Positions 37,566-47,275 of a stretch of DNA of 64,000 nt are shown here, piece by piece (the stretch's first letter is position 1; every line of letters starts with the position of its first letter). A program made the translations under genes and the position numbers. Origin of the DNA: Burkholderia pyrrocinia (GTDB lineage Bacteria > Pseudomonadota > Gammaproteobacteria > Burkholderiales > Burkholderiaceae); contig NZ_CP024902.1 of NCBI RefSeq assembly GCF_003330765.1, positions 1,178,001 to 1,242,000 on the forward strand, read 5' to 3'. A model generated the notes under the pieces. That model was not told the DNA's origin, did no database searches, and saw nothing but the letters and a program-made list of their open reading frames with translations.

Positions 37566-38432
37566 ATGAAGAAGATCCAGGGTGTGTACAGTGCGCCGCG
37601 CGGCCATTGGGTCGGCGACGGTTTCCCGGTGCGTTCGATGTTCAGCTACCAGTCTCATGGCACGCACCTGAGCCCGTTCCTGCTGCTCGATTACGCCGGC
37701 CCCGCATCGTTCGAGCCGGCTTCGGCGCCGCGTGGTGTCGGCCAGCATCCGCACCGCGGGTTCGAAACGGTGACGATCGTCTATGACGGCGAGGTCGCGC
37801 ACCGCGATTCGACCGGCTCGGGCGGCGTGATCGGCCCGGGCGATGTGCAGTGGATGACGGCCGCGAGCGGGATCCTGCATGAGGAATTCCACTCGGAGGC
37901 GTTCACGAAGCGGGGCGGCCCGCTCGAGATGGTGCAGCTGTGGGTGAACTTGCCTGCCGCGGACAAGATGGGCGCGCCCGGCTACCAGACATTGTTGAAC
38001 GCGGACATCCCCGTGGTCGAGCTGCCGGACGGCGCGGGGCGTGCGCGGATCATCGCGGGCGAACTCGACGGGCGGCGCGGCCCGGCCCGCACGCACACGC
38101 CGATCGACGTGTGGGATGTGCGGCTCGTGGCCGGTGGCCATGCGCGGTTCCCGATCGCCGAAGGGCGCACGCTCGCGGTGGTCGTGTTGAGCGGCACCGT
38201 GCAGGTGAACGGCGAGACGGTCGCCCGCGAAGCGCAGTTCGTGCAACTGGGCCGCGATGGCCGCGACGTCGAGATCGAAGCGAACGGCGACGCGAAGCTG
38301 CTGATCCTGAGCGGCGAGCCGATCGACGAACCCGTCGTCGGTTACGGGCCGTTCGTGATGAACTCGCAAGCGGAGATCCGTACCGCGATCGAGGATTTCA
38401 ACAGCGGCCGCTTCGGCCAGATGCCGGCATGA
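37566..38432 (+). CDS. Pirin-family protein
   Basis: A 288-residue bicupin of the pirin family. The metal site lies in the N-terminal cupin: HPHRGFETVTIVYDGEVAHR with later H and E in ASGILHEEFHSE. Bacterial pirins include quercetin 2,3-dioxygenases and regulators of central metabolism; the substrate is not readable. The start at 37566 is preceded by GGAGAGGGCA. It is divergent from a LysR regulator and followed by a strong terminator. Confidence 0.9.
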   Translation: MKKIQGVYSAPRGHWVGDGFPVRSMFSYQSHGTHLSPFLLLDYAGPASFEPASAPRGVGQHPHRGFETVTIVYDGEVAHRDSTGSGGVIGPGDVQWMTAASGILHEEFHSEAFTKRGGPLEMVQLWVNLPAADKMGAPGYQTLLNADIPVVELPDGAGRARIIAGELDGRRGPARTHTPIDVWDVRLVAGGHARFPIAEGRTLAVVVLSGTVQVNGETVAREAQFVQLGRDGRDVEIEANGDAKLLILSGEPIDEPVVGYGPFVMNSQAEIRTAIEDFNSGRFGQMPA

Positions 38433-38437
38433 CGGAC

Positions 38438-38466
38438 AGGCCCCGCGCAATGCGGGGCCTTTTTTT
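38438..38466 (+). terminator. Terminator after pirin gene
   Basis: AGGCCCCGC pairs with GCGGGGCCT over a five-base loop, with a following run of T residues. Confidence 0.9.
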
Positions 38467-38558
38467 GCGCGCGGGCGGCCGGCCGCGTGCCGCGCGCGCT
38501 TCGAGGCATAATCAACGGTTGCCGCGCGCCGGCCGGCGCGCCCGAATCAGGACCGTAC

Positions 38559-39050
38559 ATGAACGCATCCGCACCCGCCGCATCCCCGAGCGCCGCCGAT
38601 CTCGACTGGCGCTGGAAATCCTTCGACGCGCTGACGGCGCGCGAAATCTATTCGATCCTCGAAGCGCGCAGCGCCGTGTTCGTCGTCGAGCAGAACTGCG
38701 TATATCGCGACATCGACGACGCGGACCAGGCTGCGTGGCATCTGGCCGCGTTCGATCCGGCCGGCCGCGTGGCCGGCTATCTGCGCGTGCTGCTGCCCGA
38801 TGCGCAGAACACCGACGTCCGCATTGGCCGCGTGCTGACGACCGCCGCGTTTCGCGGTGCGGGCCTCGGCAACGGGCTGCTGTCGCGCGCGCTCGAGCAT
38901 ATCCGCGCGCAGTGGCCGGAAACGCCCGTGAGCCTGCATGCGCAGGCCCACTTGCAGCGTTTTTACGGGGCATTCGGCTTTACGCCGAGTTCGGACGTGC
39001 ACGACGAGGACGGCATCCCGCACGTGTGGATGAGCAGCGCGCGCGCGTGA
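38559..39050 (+). CDS. elaA: ElaA-type GNAT acetyltransferase
   Basis: A 163-residue GNAT protein of the ElaA family. The family signature is RSAVFVVEQNCVYRDIDDAD, with HLAAFD and the acetyl-CoA region RIGRVLTTAAFRGAGLG and YGAFGFTPSSDVHDEDGIPH. The substrate is unknown. A Ser/Ala-rich stretch of about 15 residues precedes the core. It converges with the cytochrome oxidase assembly operon; the stops are 22 bases apart. Confidence 0.9.
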   Translation: MNASAPAASPSAADLDWRWKSFDALTAREIYSILEARSAVFVVEQNCVYRDIDDADQAAWHLAAFDPAGRVAGYLRVLLPDAQNTDVRIGRVLTTAAFRGAGLGNGLLSRALEHIRAQWPETPVSLHAQAHLQRFYGAFGFTPSSDVHDEDGIPHVWMSSARA

Positions 39051-39072
39051 TGCGCCACACGCCGCGCAGCAG

Positions 39073-39942
39073 TCAGTGCGCGGCGTGCGTCACCGACGGC
39101 TTGTCCGCGCGCTGCACGGCCCGTTCGTCGATCAGGCGCCCGCGCGCGGACAGCCGCAGCCAGTGACGCAGCGCGATCAGCGCACCGATCACGCTCATCA
39201 TCGAGCCCGGAATCCACAGCAGCAGGCCGCCGATCTGCTGATCGCGCAGCGGGCTCAGCCACGTGAACGCGCGGCCGCAGATCGAGTAGATCGGATACAG
39301 CTCGTGCGGCGTGAAGAAGATCAGCGCGCCGAGCGCGATCTGCGGCGGGATCGCCGCGATGACGATCAGGATCCGGCGGCCCGGCGACAGCCGTGCGGGC
39401 GGCGCGGGACGCGGATCGACCACGAGCCACCAGAACAGCAGCCCGTCGATCACCATGCTCCAGTTCATCACGCGATAGAGACGCCAGTCGAGCATCGCGA
39501 TGAAATGGATCGGCGACAGCAGCCAGAAATAGATCAGGCCGACGAACAGCACGACCGCGACGACGGGATGGAACACCACGTCGAGCGTCGCGCGCACGGG
39601 CGCCCACGCGAGCGCGGGACGCACGAAGCGCTGCCGCCAGCTGAACGGAATGCCCGCGCGGATCGCCGCGCCCGGATAGGACAGCGCGATGAAGAACGGC
39701 CCGAGGTGGTGCAGCACGAGGTGCTGCGCCCGGTGCATGAAGAACTCGTGCTCGAAGAAGTAGTCGAGCCGCGTATGCAGCGCGATGTAGAGCGCCGTCA
39801 GCCCGAACCAGAACGAGAACTGCCGCAGCGGCGACACCTTCGCCTTCTTCACGCCGCGCGCGAACAGCACGGCAGCCGTCAGCACCGCGATGACGACGGT
39901 CGGCGACGGTTCCCACGGATCGAGCCAGTACAGGAGGTTCAT
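39073..39942 (-). CDS. Cytochrome c oxidase assembly protein, Caa3/CtaG family
   Basis: A 289-residue inner-membrane protein with about seven membrane helices. The family is recognised from HRAQHLVLHHLGPFFIAL and SPIHFIAMLDWRLYRVMNW, with conserved histidines. Members support copper insertion into haem-copper oxidases. It is the last gene of a three-gene reverse operon (SCO, PCuAC, CtaG) spaced by 8-10 bases, all copper delivery factors. No oxidase structural gene is in the window. Confidence 0.88.
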   Translation of the reverse strand: MNLLYWLDPWEPSPTVVIAVLTAAVLFARGVKKAKVSPLRQFSFWFGLTALYIALHTRLDYFFEHEFFMHRAQHLVLHHLGPFFIALSYPGAAIRAGIPFSWRQRFVRPALAWAPVRATLDVVFHPVVAVVLFVGLIYFWLLSPIHFIAMLDWRLYRVMNWSMVIDGLLFWWLVVDPRPAPPARLSPGRRILIVIAAIPPQIALGALIFFTPHELYPIYSICGRAFTWLSPLRDQQIGGLLLWIPGSMMSVIGALIALRHWLRLSARGRLIDERAVQRADKPSVTHAAH

Positions 39943-39952
39943 CGCGCGCGTA

Positions 39953-40399
39953 TCACTTCGCCTGGGCCGGCGACTTCACGGCGAACGGCGCATCGACCGT
40001 CTCGCCGTCGGAGAATTTCAGGCGCAGGTGCACGGTGTCGCCGGGCTTGATCGCGTGCTTCGGCTCCTCGAGCATGAAGTGGTAGCCGCCCGGCGCGATG
40101 TCGACCTTGCCGCGCGCGGGGATCGTCAGCTTGTCGACCATTTCCATCTTCTGCGTCGAGCCGTTCGAGACGGTCTGGTGCAGCATCGCCATCCCGTAGT
40201 CGGGGCTGTCGACGTCGACGAGATCGACCGGCTTGTCGCCCGTGTTCACGAGCGTCACGTAGCCGCCCGCGGGCAGTTTGTTCGGCAGCCAGCGCACCCA
40301 CGCGTTCTGCGCGGTGATCGCGCCGGCGGCATACGCGTGGGTGCCGGCGCACAGCGCGGCGAGGAGGGCGAACGTCTTGAGTGTCGTCTTCGTCTTCAT
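39953..40399 (-). CDS. Periplasmic copper chaperone PCu(A)C
   Basis: A 148-residue periplasmic protein with a signal peptide ending near AYA-AG. The copper motif H-x10-M-x21-H-x-M is exact: H74, M85, H107 and M109. PCuAC delivers copper(I) to the CuA or CuB site of cytochrome oxidase together with Sco. It lies between the sco and ctaG-like genes. Confidence 0.93.
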   Translation of the reverse strand: MKTKTTLKTFALLAALCAGTHAYAAGAITAQNAWVRWLPNKLPAGGYVTLVNTGDKPVDLVDVDSPDYGMAMLHQTVSNGSTQKMEMVDKLTIPARGKVDIAPGGYHFMLEEPKHAIKPGDTVHLRLKFSDGETVDAPFAVKSPAQAK

Positions 40400-40407
40400 G
40401 GCGGAAT

Positions 40408-41043
40408 TCAGGTAGGGGAGGCAGTGTCGATGATCCGGCGCACATCGGCGGCGATGGCGTCGGGCGAGTCGCGGTCGGTCGCGAGCAGGCGCGCGCGGCC
40501 GGTCGCGTCGAAGATGTAGACGGCCGAGCTGTGCGTGACTTCGTAGCCGCCGGACGGATCGCGTTTTTCCATCTGGTACGCGACGCGATAGCGCTTCGCG
40601 AGCGATTCGATCTGGCGGTCGGTGCCGGTCAGGCCGCGCGCATGCGCGGCGTCGAACGCGGCGACATACGACTGCATCGCCTGCGGCGTGTCGCGCGCGG
40701 GATCGACCGAAACGAACAGGATGCGCACGTCGTTCGCCCGCGGGCCGAGCTTCGCGAGCACTTCCATCAGCCGCGCCAGCGTTTCGGGGCAGACATCGGG
40801 GCAGTGCGTATAGCCGAAGTAGACGAGCGCGACCTGGCCGTGGAACGCATCGGCGTCGACGGGATGGCCGTCGCCGCCCGTCAGCGTGAACGACAGGTCG
40901 GGCAGGTGGCCGGTGACATTGGTCAGGTTCCAGCGCGGCTCGTCGTGCGTGCACGCGGCGAGCGCCACGGCGGTGGCGAGGGCCGCGGCCGTGCGGATGA
41001 AGCGGGAGAAGCGCCGGTGCGGCGCGGGGCGGGCAGACGACAT
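40408..41043 (-). CDS. SCO1/SenC-family copper chaperone lipoprotein
   Basis: A 211-residue thioredoxin-fold copper chaperone. The signal ends in a lipobox with the acylated cysteine at C31 (VALAACTHDE). Copper ligands are C81 and C85 (HCPDVC) and H171 (YEVTHSSAVYIFD). Sco acts with PCuAC in assembling the CuA site of cytochrome oxidase. It starts the three-gene copper operon; start at 41043, since upstream sequence is not conserved. Confidence 0.93.
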   Translation of the reverse strand: MSSARPAPHRRFSRFIRTAAALATAVALAACTHDEPRWNLTNVTGHLPDLSFTLTGGDGHPVDADAFHGQVALVYFGYTHCPDVCPETLARLMEVLAKLGPRANDVRILFVSVDPARDTPQAMQSYVAAFDAAHARGLTGTDRQIESLAKRYRVAYQMEKRDPSGGYEVTHSSAVYIFDATGRARLLATDRDSPDAIAADVRRIIDTASPT

Positions 41044-41325
41044 CCTGGGGCTCGATCGGACTGAATGGTGACCGGCCGGCGCGGCGCCATGCGTCGCGCG
41101 GCAGGCGGTTGCGACTGTAGCGCAATTCGCGCGCCCGCGTCCTTTCGAAACCCGTACGGCGCGGGCGAGCGGGGCAATATGTCGCAGTTGACGCGCTCGG
41201 CGGCACGATGCTTGCGATGCACCGGTTTCGCCCATCTCGATGCGCAGGCGCGGTAAGATGCGCACAATTCCATTCGCGCAGCGGCGGCCCTGCCTTTGCC
41301 GGCCGCCCTTCAGACTATCGAATCG

Positions 41326-42078
41326 ATGCAATCCGTTCCGGCTTCCCTGTCCCTGACCGATACCGCGTTCTTCTTCGACTTCGACGGCACGCTCGTCGAA
41401 CTGGCGCCGACTCCCGACAGCATTCACGTTCCGCCGTCGCTGCTGACGCTGCTCGACGCGCTGCGGCGCCGCTCGCACGGCGCAGTCGCGATCGTGTCCG
41501 GGCGCGGCATCGACAATATCGACACGTTCCTGAAAATGCCCGGCCTGCCGATCGCCGGCCTGCATGGCGCGGAGCGCCGCGATGCGAACGGCGACACGCA
41601 GCGCATCGGCTTCAACGACGAACGTCTGCTGCGCATCGAGCGCGAGCTGGCGGCCGTCGTCGACCGTCATTCGGGCATGCTGCTCGAAATCAAGGGCGCG
41701 GCCGTCGCGCTGCACTACCGCAACGCGCCCGAGCGCGAGGCGGTCGCACGCGAAGCGGCCGAGCGTCTCGTCGCCGAATATGCGGATGCGTATGTGCTGC
41801 AGCCCGGCAAGATGGTGTTCGAGATCAAGCCGAAGGGCGTCGACAAGGGGCGCGCGCTGGCCGCGTTCCTCAACGAGCCGCCGTTCGCGGGCCGCGTGCC
41901 GCTGTTCGCGGGCGACGACCTGACCGACGAGAAGGGCTTCGCGGTGGTCAACGCGCGCGGCGGCCTGTCGATCAAGGTCGGTGCGGGCGAGACGTCCGCC
42001 CGCATGCGGCTGGATTCGGTCGACGCGCTGCATGAGCAGATCGCGAGCTGGCTCGGCGCGGGGCAGCCGGACGCATGA
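41326..42078 (+). CDS. otsB: Trehalose-6-phosphate phosphatase
   Basis: A 250-residue HAD phosphatase that dephosphorylates trehalose 6-phosphate. Motif I FFFDFDGTLVELAP has D18 and D20; the C-terminal motif is GDDLTDEKGFAVVN, and the trehalose-specific RPxGVDKG region reads IKPKGVDKGRA. I use the ATG at 41326 rather than a TTG at 41296. Its end overlaps otsA by four bases, so both steps of trehalose synthesis are coupled. Confidence 0.94.
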   Translation: MQSVPASLSLTDTAFFFDFDGTLVELAPTPDSIHVPPSLLTLLDALRRRSHGAVAIVSGRGIDNIDTFLKMPGLPIAGLHGAERRDANGDTQRIGFNDERLLRIERELAAVVDRHSGMLLEIKGAAVALHYRNAPEREAVAREAAERLVAEYADAYVLQPGKMVFEIKPKGVDKGRALAAFLNEPPFAGRVPLFAGDDLTDEKGFAVVNARGGLSIKVGAGETSARMRLDSVDALHEQIASWLGAGQPDA

Positions 42079-43454
42079 GCCGGCTCATCATCGTTTCAAA
42101 CCGCGTCGCACCGATTTCGGAAGGCGAACCGGCGGCGGGCGGCCTCGCGATCGGCGTCTACGACGCGCTGAAGGAGACGGGCGGCATGTGGTTCGGCTGG
42201 AGCGGCGAGGTCGTCGCATCCGGCGCGCCGCAGATCCGCATCGAGGAACACGGGCCCGTGACGTTCGCGACCGTCGGGCTGTCGCGCCGCGACTACGACC
42301 AGTACTACCGCGGTTTCTCGAACGCGACGCTGTGGCCCGCGTTCCATTACCGCGCGGACCTGATCCAGTACGACCGCCACGAATTCGACGGCTACAGCCG
42401 CGTCAACGTCTGGCTTGCGCAGCAGCTCGTGCCGCTGCTGCAGGACGACGACGTGATCTGGGTGCACGACTATCACCTGATTCCGTTCGCGCGCGCGCTG
42501 CGCGCGTCCGGCGTGAAGAACCGCATCGGCTTCTTCCTGCATATCCCGTTTCCGGCCGCGCAGGTGCTCGTCAACGTGCCGCCGCACCGCGAGCTGGTCG
42601 AGTCGCTGTGCGCGTTCGACCTGCTCGGCTTCCAGACCGAGCCCGACCTGCGCGCGTTCTGCGATTACGTCGAGTTCGAGGCGGGCGGCGAGGTCGAGCG
42701 CGACGGGCAAACGGTGCGCGTGCGCGCGTTCGGCCAGACGCTGCGCGCGGCCGCTTATCCGATCGGCGTGTATCCGGACGAGATCGCGTCGCTCGCGCAG
42801 GCGGGCGAGCATGGCAAAGCCGTACGCACGCTCGCGACGTCGCTGCGCGGGCGGCAACTGATCATGAGCGTCGACCGGCTCGATTATTCGAAGGGGCTCG
42901 TCGAGCGCTTCCGCGCGTTCGAGAAACTGCTCGAGCACCAGGCGTCGATCCGCAATCGCGTGTCGTTCCTGCAGATCGCGCCGTCGACGCGCGCGGACCT
43001 GCGCGCGTACCAGGACATCCGCCTGCAGCTCGAAGCGGAGTCGGGGCGCATCAACGGACGTTACGCCGAACTCGACTGGGCGCCGATCCTCTACATTCAC
43101 CGCCAGTACGACCGCCAGGTGCTGGCCGCGCTGTACCGGCTCGCCCGCGTGGGCTTCGTGACGCCGCTGCGCGACGGGATGAACCTTGTCGCGAAGGAGT
43201 ACGTGTCCGCGCAGAATCCGGACGATCCGGGCGTACTCGTGCTGTCGCGTTTCGCGGGCGCCGCGCGCGAGCTGACGGGCGCGCTGATCGTCAATCCGAT
43301 CGATATCGACGGGATGGCCGATGCGCTGTCGCAGGCGCTGACGATGCCGCTCGCCGAGCGGCGCGCGCGTTACGCGGACATGATCGCGCAGCTTCGCGAG
43401 AACAACGTGTCGGTGTGGCGCGACAACTTCCTGCGCGATCTGCAGCAGGTCTAG
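42075..43454 (+). CDS. otsA: Trehalose-6-phosphate synthase
   Basis: A 459-residue GT20 glycosyltransferase that joins UDP-glucose and glucose 6-phosphate. Conserved segments are [58 protein letters not shown] and [15 protein letters not shown]. With otsB it makes the stress protectant trehalose. The otsB-first order is the reverse of that often drawn but fits enterobacterial otsBA. A bidirectional terminator follows. Confidence 0.95.
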   Translation: MSRLIIVSNRVAPISEGEPAAGGLAIGVYDALKETGGMWFGWSGEVVASGAPQIRIEEHGPVTFATVGLSRRDYDQYYRGFSNATLWPAFHYRADLIQYDRHEFDGYSRVNVWLAQQLVPLLQDDDVIWVHDYHLIPFARALRASGVKNRIGFFLHIPFPAAQVLVNVPPHRELVESLCAFDLLGFQTEPDLRAFCDYVEFEAGGEVERDGQTVRVRAFGQTLRAAAYPIGVYPDEIASLAQAGEHGKAVRTLATSLRGRQLIMSVDRLDYSKGLVERFRAFEKLLEHQASIRNRVSFLQIAPSTRADLRAYQDIRLQLEAESGRINGRYAELDWAPILYIHRQYDRQVLAALYRLARVGFVTPLRDGMNLVAKEYVSAQNPDDPGVLVLSRFAGAARELTGALIVNPIDIDGMADALSQALTMPLAERRARYADMIAQLRENNVSVWRDNFLRDLQQV

Positions 43455-43520
43455 CCGGCGGGTCCGGCGCATCGCGCGGCGCGTTCCGCGCAATGTCGGC
43501 CGGCCATTCCCGGCGTAATA

Positions 43521-43557
43521 AAAAAAGCCGCCGTGCGCGAAGCACGGCGGCTTTTTT
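43521..43557. terminator. Bidirectional terminator between otsA and the ABC exporter
   Basis: A near-perfect 16-base stem AAAAAAGCCGCCGTGC / GCACGGCGGCTTTTTT with T tracts on both strands serves the two converging genes. Confidence 0.92.
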
Positions 43558-43577
43558 GTCGGCTGCGCGCGGCCGCG

Positions 43578-45458
43578 TCAGGCTACGCGTTCGCCGGTCG
43601 GCGTGTTGCCGTCGGGTGCCGCATGATGGCGGCCGTGCTGCTTCGCGAGCAGCTCGCGGTACAGGCCGGGGCGGCTGCGCAGCACGTCGGGGCTGCCGTC
43701 GTCGATCACCTTGCCGTTGTTCATCACGATGATCCGGTCGAAGTTGCGCAGCGTCGACAGGCGGTGCGCGATCGCGATCACCGTGCGGCCGACCATCAGG
43801 CGGTCGAGCGCGCTCTGGATCGCTTCCTCGGATGCACTGTCGAGCGCCGACGTCGCTTCGTCGAGCAGCAGGATCGGCGCATTCTTCAGGATCGCGCGCG
43901 CGATCGCGATGCGCTGGCGCTGGCCGCCCGACAGCTTGACGCCGCGGTCGCCGACGATCGTGTCATAGCCTTCCGGCATCGCTTCGATGAATTCCGCGCA
44001 GCGTGCGTCGCGCGCGGCGGCGAGCACGTCGTCGCGGGTCGCTTCGGGGCGGCCGTACGCGATGTTGTCGTAGATCGTCCGGTGCAGCAGCGAGATGTCC
44101 TGCGGCACGAGCGCGATAGCCTGGCGCAGGCTGTCCTGCGTGATCGTCTTCACGTCCTGGCCATCGACCTTCACGACGCCGTCCTGCGTGTCGTAGAAGC
44201 GCTGCAGCAGCGCGAGCACGGTCGACTTGCCGGCGCCCGACTTGCCGATCAGGCCGACGCGCTGGCCCGGTTCGATATGGAGGTCGAAGTGGTCGAGGAT
44301 CGCGCGGCGGTGCGGATACGCGAACGTCACGCGCTCGAAGTCGACGCGGCCGCCCTTGGCCGACAGCGGCTGCGCGTCGGAGCGGTCCGGCATCCCGTGC
44401 GGCTCGAGCAGCGTTTTCACGGCTTCGGACAGGCGCGCGATGTGCTGCGTGACGTCGACGAGCGCGACCGCGAGGTCGCGCGTGCCGTGCAGGATCGTGA
44501 AGCCGAGCGAGCTGACGAGCACGATGTCGCCCGATGTCGCGCGACCCTGGTCCCACAGCCACAGCGCCCAGCCGAGCAGGCCGGCGGACAGCATCGCGGT
44601 GATCGCCGCGTGCAGCAGGCGCAGCTTCTCGAGATAGAGCAGGCTCTGCTGGCGCGCATCCATCTCGGCCTTGACCGTCGCGCCGAAGCGCTTCTGTTCG
44701 CGCAGCGTCATCCCGAACGCACGCACGAGGCCCATGTTGCCGATCACGTCGACGAGCTCGCCGTCGACTGCGGCTGCCCTCGCCGCGAACGCATGGTGGC
44801 GGGCCGAGCCGCGCCCGGCGAGCTTGAACAGGATGATCGAGAGCACGGCCGAGCAGCCGAGCAGGCCGGCGGCCATCATCGGGTTCACGACGATGATCAT
44901 CAGGATCGCGCCCATCACCGCGATGCACGGCGGCAGCACGTTCCACGCCATCGTGTTCTCCGACGTGTAGACCGCGTTCGACGTGGCCGTGATGCGGCTC
45001 GCGAGCGTGCCGGGCTGCTTTTCCGAGTAATACGTCGGCGAATGGCCGATCAGGTACTGGAACAGGTCGCGCCGCAGGTCGCCGGTGACCGCGACGAACG
45101 TGTGCGCGGCGACCCAGCCGCCGACGCGCCACAGCATGTTGTCGGCCGCGATCAGCCCGACGAGCAGCGCGAATGCACTCCACAGCGGGCCCGGATGATG
45201 GCGCCCGGTTGCCAGCACGTCGATCAGGTGCTTGATCGCGTATTGCGAGCCGAGCGCGCAGCCGACGGCGGCCAGCACGCTGCAGAGCACAATGAGGTGT
45301 GCGACGGGATGAAGGCGAATGTAGCGGTACAGGAACGCGATCGGCCGGTGCGCGTAGCTCGACAGCTTCGCGTTGTGGGCGTTGCGCTGGGCAGGGGTGA
45401 GAGATTCCAAAATATGCGTGCGGTGATTCGGTGATTGAGCGTTGCGGCTGGATCGCAT
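43578..45458 (-). CDS. ABC exporter, fused permease and ATPase
   Basis: A 626-residue half-transporter with six membrane helices (about residues 35-330) followed by the ATPase domain (about 365-605). Walker A is GLIGKSGAGKSTVL, the signature LSGGQRQRIAIARA, Walker B ILLLDEATSALDS, and the H-loop AHRLS. It resembles MsbA-like exporters or lipid/peptide exporters; the substrate is not readable. Start uncertain: MRSSRNAQ at 45458 is used, MPDYS at 45491 is possible; neither has a good ribosome site. It is divergent from a glycosyltransferase. Confidence 0.88.
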   Translation of the reverse strand: MRSSRNAQSPNHRTHILESLTPAQRNAHNAKLSSYAHRPIAFLYRYIRLHPVAHLIVLCSVLAAVGCALGSQYAIKHLIDVLATGRHHPGPLWSAFALLVGLIAADNMLWRVGGWVAAHTFVAVTGDLRRDLFQYLIGHSPTYYSEKQPGTLASRITATSNAVYTSENTMAWNVLPPCIAVMGAILMIIVVNPMMAAGLLGCSAVLSIILFKLAGRGSARHHAFAARAAAVDGELVDVIGNMGLVRAFGMTLREQKRFGATVKAEMDARQQSLLYLEKLRLLHAAITAMLSAGLLGWALWLWDQGRATSGDIVLVSSLGFTILHGTRDLAVALVDVTQHIARLSEAVKTLLEPHGMPDRSDAQPLSAKGGRVDFERVTFAYPHRRAILDHFDLHIEPGQRVGLIGKSGAGKSTVLALLQRFYDTQDGVVKVDGQDVKTITQDSLRQAIALVPQDISLLHRTIYDNIAYGRPEATRDDVLAAARDARCAEFIEAMPEGYDTIVGDRGVKLSGGQRQRIAIARAILKNAPILLLDEATSALDSASEEAIQSALDRLMVGRTVIAIAHRLSTLRNFDRIIVMNNGKVIDDGSPDVLRSRPGLYRELLAKQHGRHHAAPDGNTPTGERVA

Positions 45459-45974
45459 GCCGGCGTTCGCTCGGACTGAATAATCCGGCATTGTAAACAA
45501 GGCCGTGCGTCGCGCTGCGCGAATCTTGCCTTGGCCAAGGGTTCGCGATCGATTTTGAGATAAAATCCGGCATCCTGTCCTGCCGCATGTACCGGAATTA
45601 CGCTGCCGGCAGCCACGGGTGGCAAGGAACGCCAAAAGGGCCTTCCACTCTAGAACGGACACCCAAGTCCGCGGGTTGCAAAGTGTTGCGCCTTTGTAAC
45701 AAAGTAAAGTGTTTGAAATGTTGTGCGCCGTATCGGGATTAACCCTAGATAATCGGCTCCGGGTTCGATTCCAGGTTTTTTACGAACCCCTGTCAACGGG
45801 TCTTCGTTTCAAACGTTCTAAGCCTGTCGCGTCGCCGACGCTCCTTGAGCAGCGCGGGTTCGACGCCCCCGGCAGGCTGATTCGTCCGATCTTCGGACGC
45901 AATGCATCCAGCCCGGACCGCCGGCAGGTTGCCGACCCATACCTGGTTTTTAGCCGATTTTTTAGGAGTTACGC
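45459..45974. other. Long intergenic region before the glycosyltransferase gene
   Basis: No gene is supported in these 516 bases. A TAAAAT -10-like element lies at 45561-45566 on the forward strand, but lacks a good -35. A perfect palindrome CTTTGT-A-ACAAAG occupies 45692-45704 in an AT-rich patch. An imperfect inverted repeat lies at about 45782-45806. The final stretch ends in TAGGAG before the glycosyltransferase ATG. The region may hold a long leader or a small RNA. Confidence 0.45.
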
Positions 45975-47039
45975 ATGCGAATCGCCCAAATCGCTCCGTT
46001 GCACGAAGCGGTACCCCCGAAACTGTACGGTGGTACAGAGCGAGTGGTGTCCTATCTCACCGAAGCACTTGTCGAGATGGGGCATGACGTCACGCTCTTC
46101 GCGAGCGGCGATTCGCAAACCTCCGCGAAGCTCGAAGCCTGCTGGCCGCAGGCGCTGCGCCTCGACCCGACGATCCGCGACGTGATGGCACCGCACATGC
46201 TGCTCCTCGAGCAGGTGCGCCGCCGCGCGGAAGAGTTCGATGTCCTGCACTGCCACATCGACTACTACCCGTTCTCGCTGTTCTCGCGCCAGCCGGTCCC
46301 GCATCTGACGACGATGCACGGCCGTCTCGACCTGCCGGAACTGCAGCCGATCTTCAACGCGTTCAGCGACGTGCCGGTCGTGTCGATCTCCGACAACCAG
46401 CGCATCCCGCTGCCGCAGGCGAACTGGCTGTCGACCGTCTACCACGGCCTGCCGGAAAACCTGCTGACGCCGATCCCGAACGTGAAACCGGGCTATCTCG
46501 CGTTCCTCGGCCGCATCTCGCCGGAGAAGCGCGTCGACACGGCGATCCGCATCGCCGAGCAGGCCGGCCTGCCGATCAAGATCGCCGCGAAGCTCGACAA
46601 GGCTGACCGCGCGTACTACGAAGAGAAGATCAAGCCGCTGTTCGCGCTGCCGCACGTCGAGTACATCGGCGAAATCAGCGAGTCCGAAAAGTCCGAATTC
46701 CTCGGCAACGCGCACGCGCTGCTGTTCCCGATCGACTGGCCGGAGCCTTTCGGCCTGGTGATGATCGAGGCGATGGCATGCGGCACGCCGGTGATCGCGT
46801 TCAAGCGCGGCTCGGTGCCGGAAGTGATCGACAACGGCGTGACGGGCTTCGTCGTCGAAGACGAGCTGTCGGCCGTCGCGGCGCTCAAGCGCCTCGACAC
46901 GCTGCCGCGCGAGAAGGTCCGCGCTGCGTTCGAAGCCCGTTTCTCGTCGAAGGTGATGGCGCAGAACTACGTGAAGGGCTACGAGGAACTGCTGCGCCAG
47001 AAGCGCCGCACGGTGCTCCGCGAAGTCAACGCAGTCTGA
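45975..47039 (+). CDS. Glycosyltransferase family 4 protein
   Basis: A 354-residue GT-B enzyme. The N-terminal domain starts MRIAQIAPLHEAVPPKLYGG with the glycine-rich acceptor loop. The C-terminal E-x7-E motif is EPFGLVMIEAMACGTPVIAF, followed by GSVPEVIDNGVTGFV. The sugar donor and acceptor are not identified; isolated genes of this type may act in storage carbohydrate or surface glycan synthesis. A strong TAGGAG site precedes the ATG. The nearby otsBA and ABC exporter genes suggest, but do not show, a shared role. Confidence 0.9.
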   Translation: MRIAQIAPLHEAVPPKLYGGTERVVSYLTEALVEMGHDVTLFASGDSQTSAKLEACWPQALRLDPTIRDVMAPHMLLLEQVRRRAEEFDVLHCHIDYYPFSLFSRQPVPHLTTMHGRLDLPELQPIFNAFSDVPVVSISDNQRIPLPQANWLSTVYHGLPENLLTPIPNVKPGYLAFLGRISPEKRVDTAIRIAEQAGLPIKIAAKLDKADRAYYEEKIKPLFALPHVEYIGEISESEKSEFLGNAHALLFPIDWPEPFGLVMIEAMACGTPVIAFKRGSVPEVIDNGVTGFVVEDELSAVAALKRLDTLPREKVRAAFEARFSSKVMAQNYVKGYEELLRQKRRTVLREVNAV

Positions 47040-47079
47040 TTGCGGGCTGCCGCCGCGCTGCGGCGTGCGGCCGTCATCG

Positions 47080-47109
47080 ACGCCCCGTCCGGGTTCCCGG
47101 CGGGGCGTT
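47080..47109 (+). terminator. Hairpin after the glycosyltransferase gene
   Basis: ACGCCCCGTCCGGG and CCCGGCGGGGCGT form a long G+C-rich stem with a small internal mismatch. Only a weak T tract follows, so termination is possible but not certain. Confidence 0.5.
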
Positions 47110-47275
47110 GTCACATCTGCGGCGCGGATCTGTTGTATTCTCGCCGCGCCCGACGCCGCGAACGGCCCCCGAAGCAGCCCGGCACGCCATCCGGCCGTCT
47201 GTCCAGACGGTAATGTCCCTATAATGGCCGTGCCGTGAAATCCGGCCCCGCACGATCATCCAGAGGAGAGCAGTC

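Noticed and set aside
45709..46185. 158-codon forward frame overlapping the start of the GT4 gene
   Set aside because: It runs into the glycosyltransferase gene in another frame and has no conserved features.
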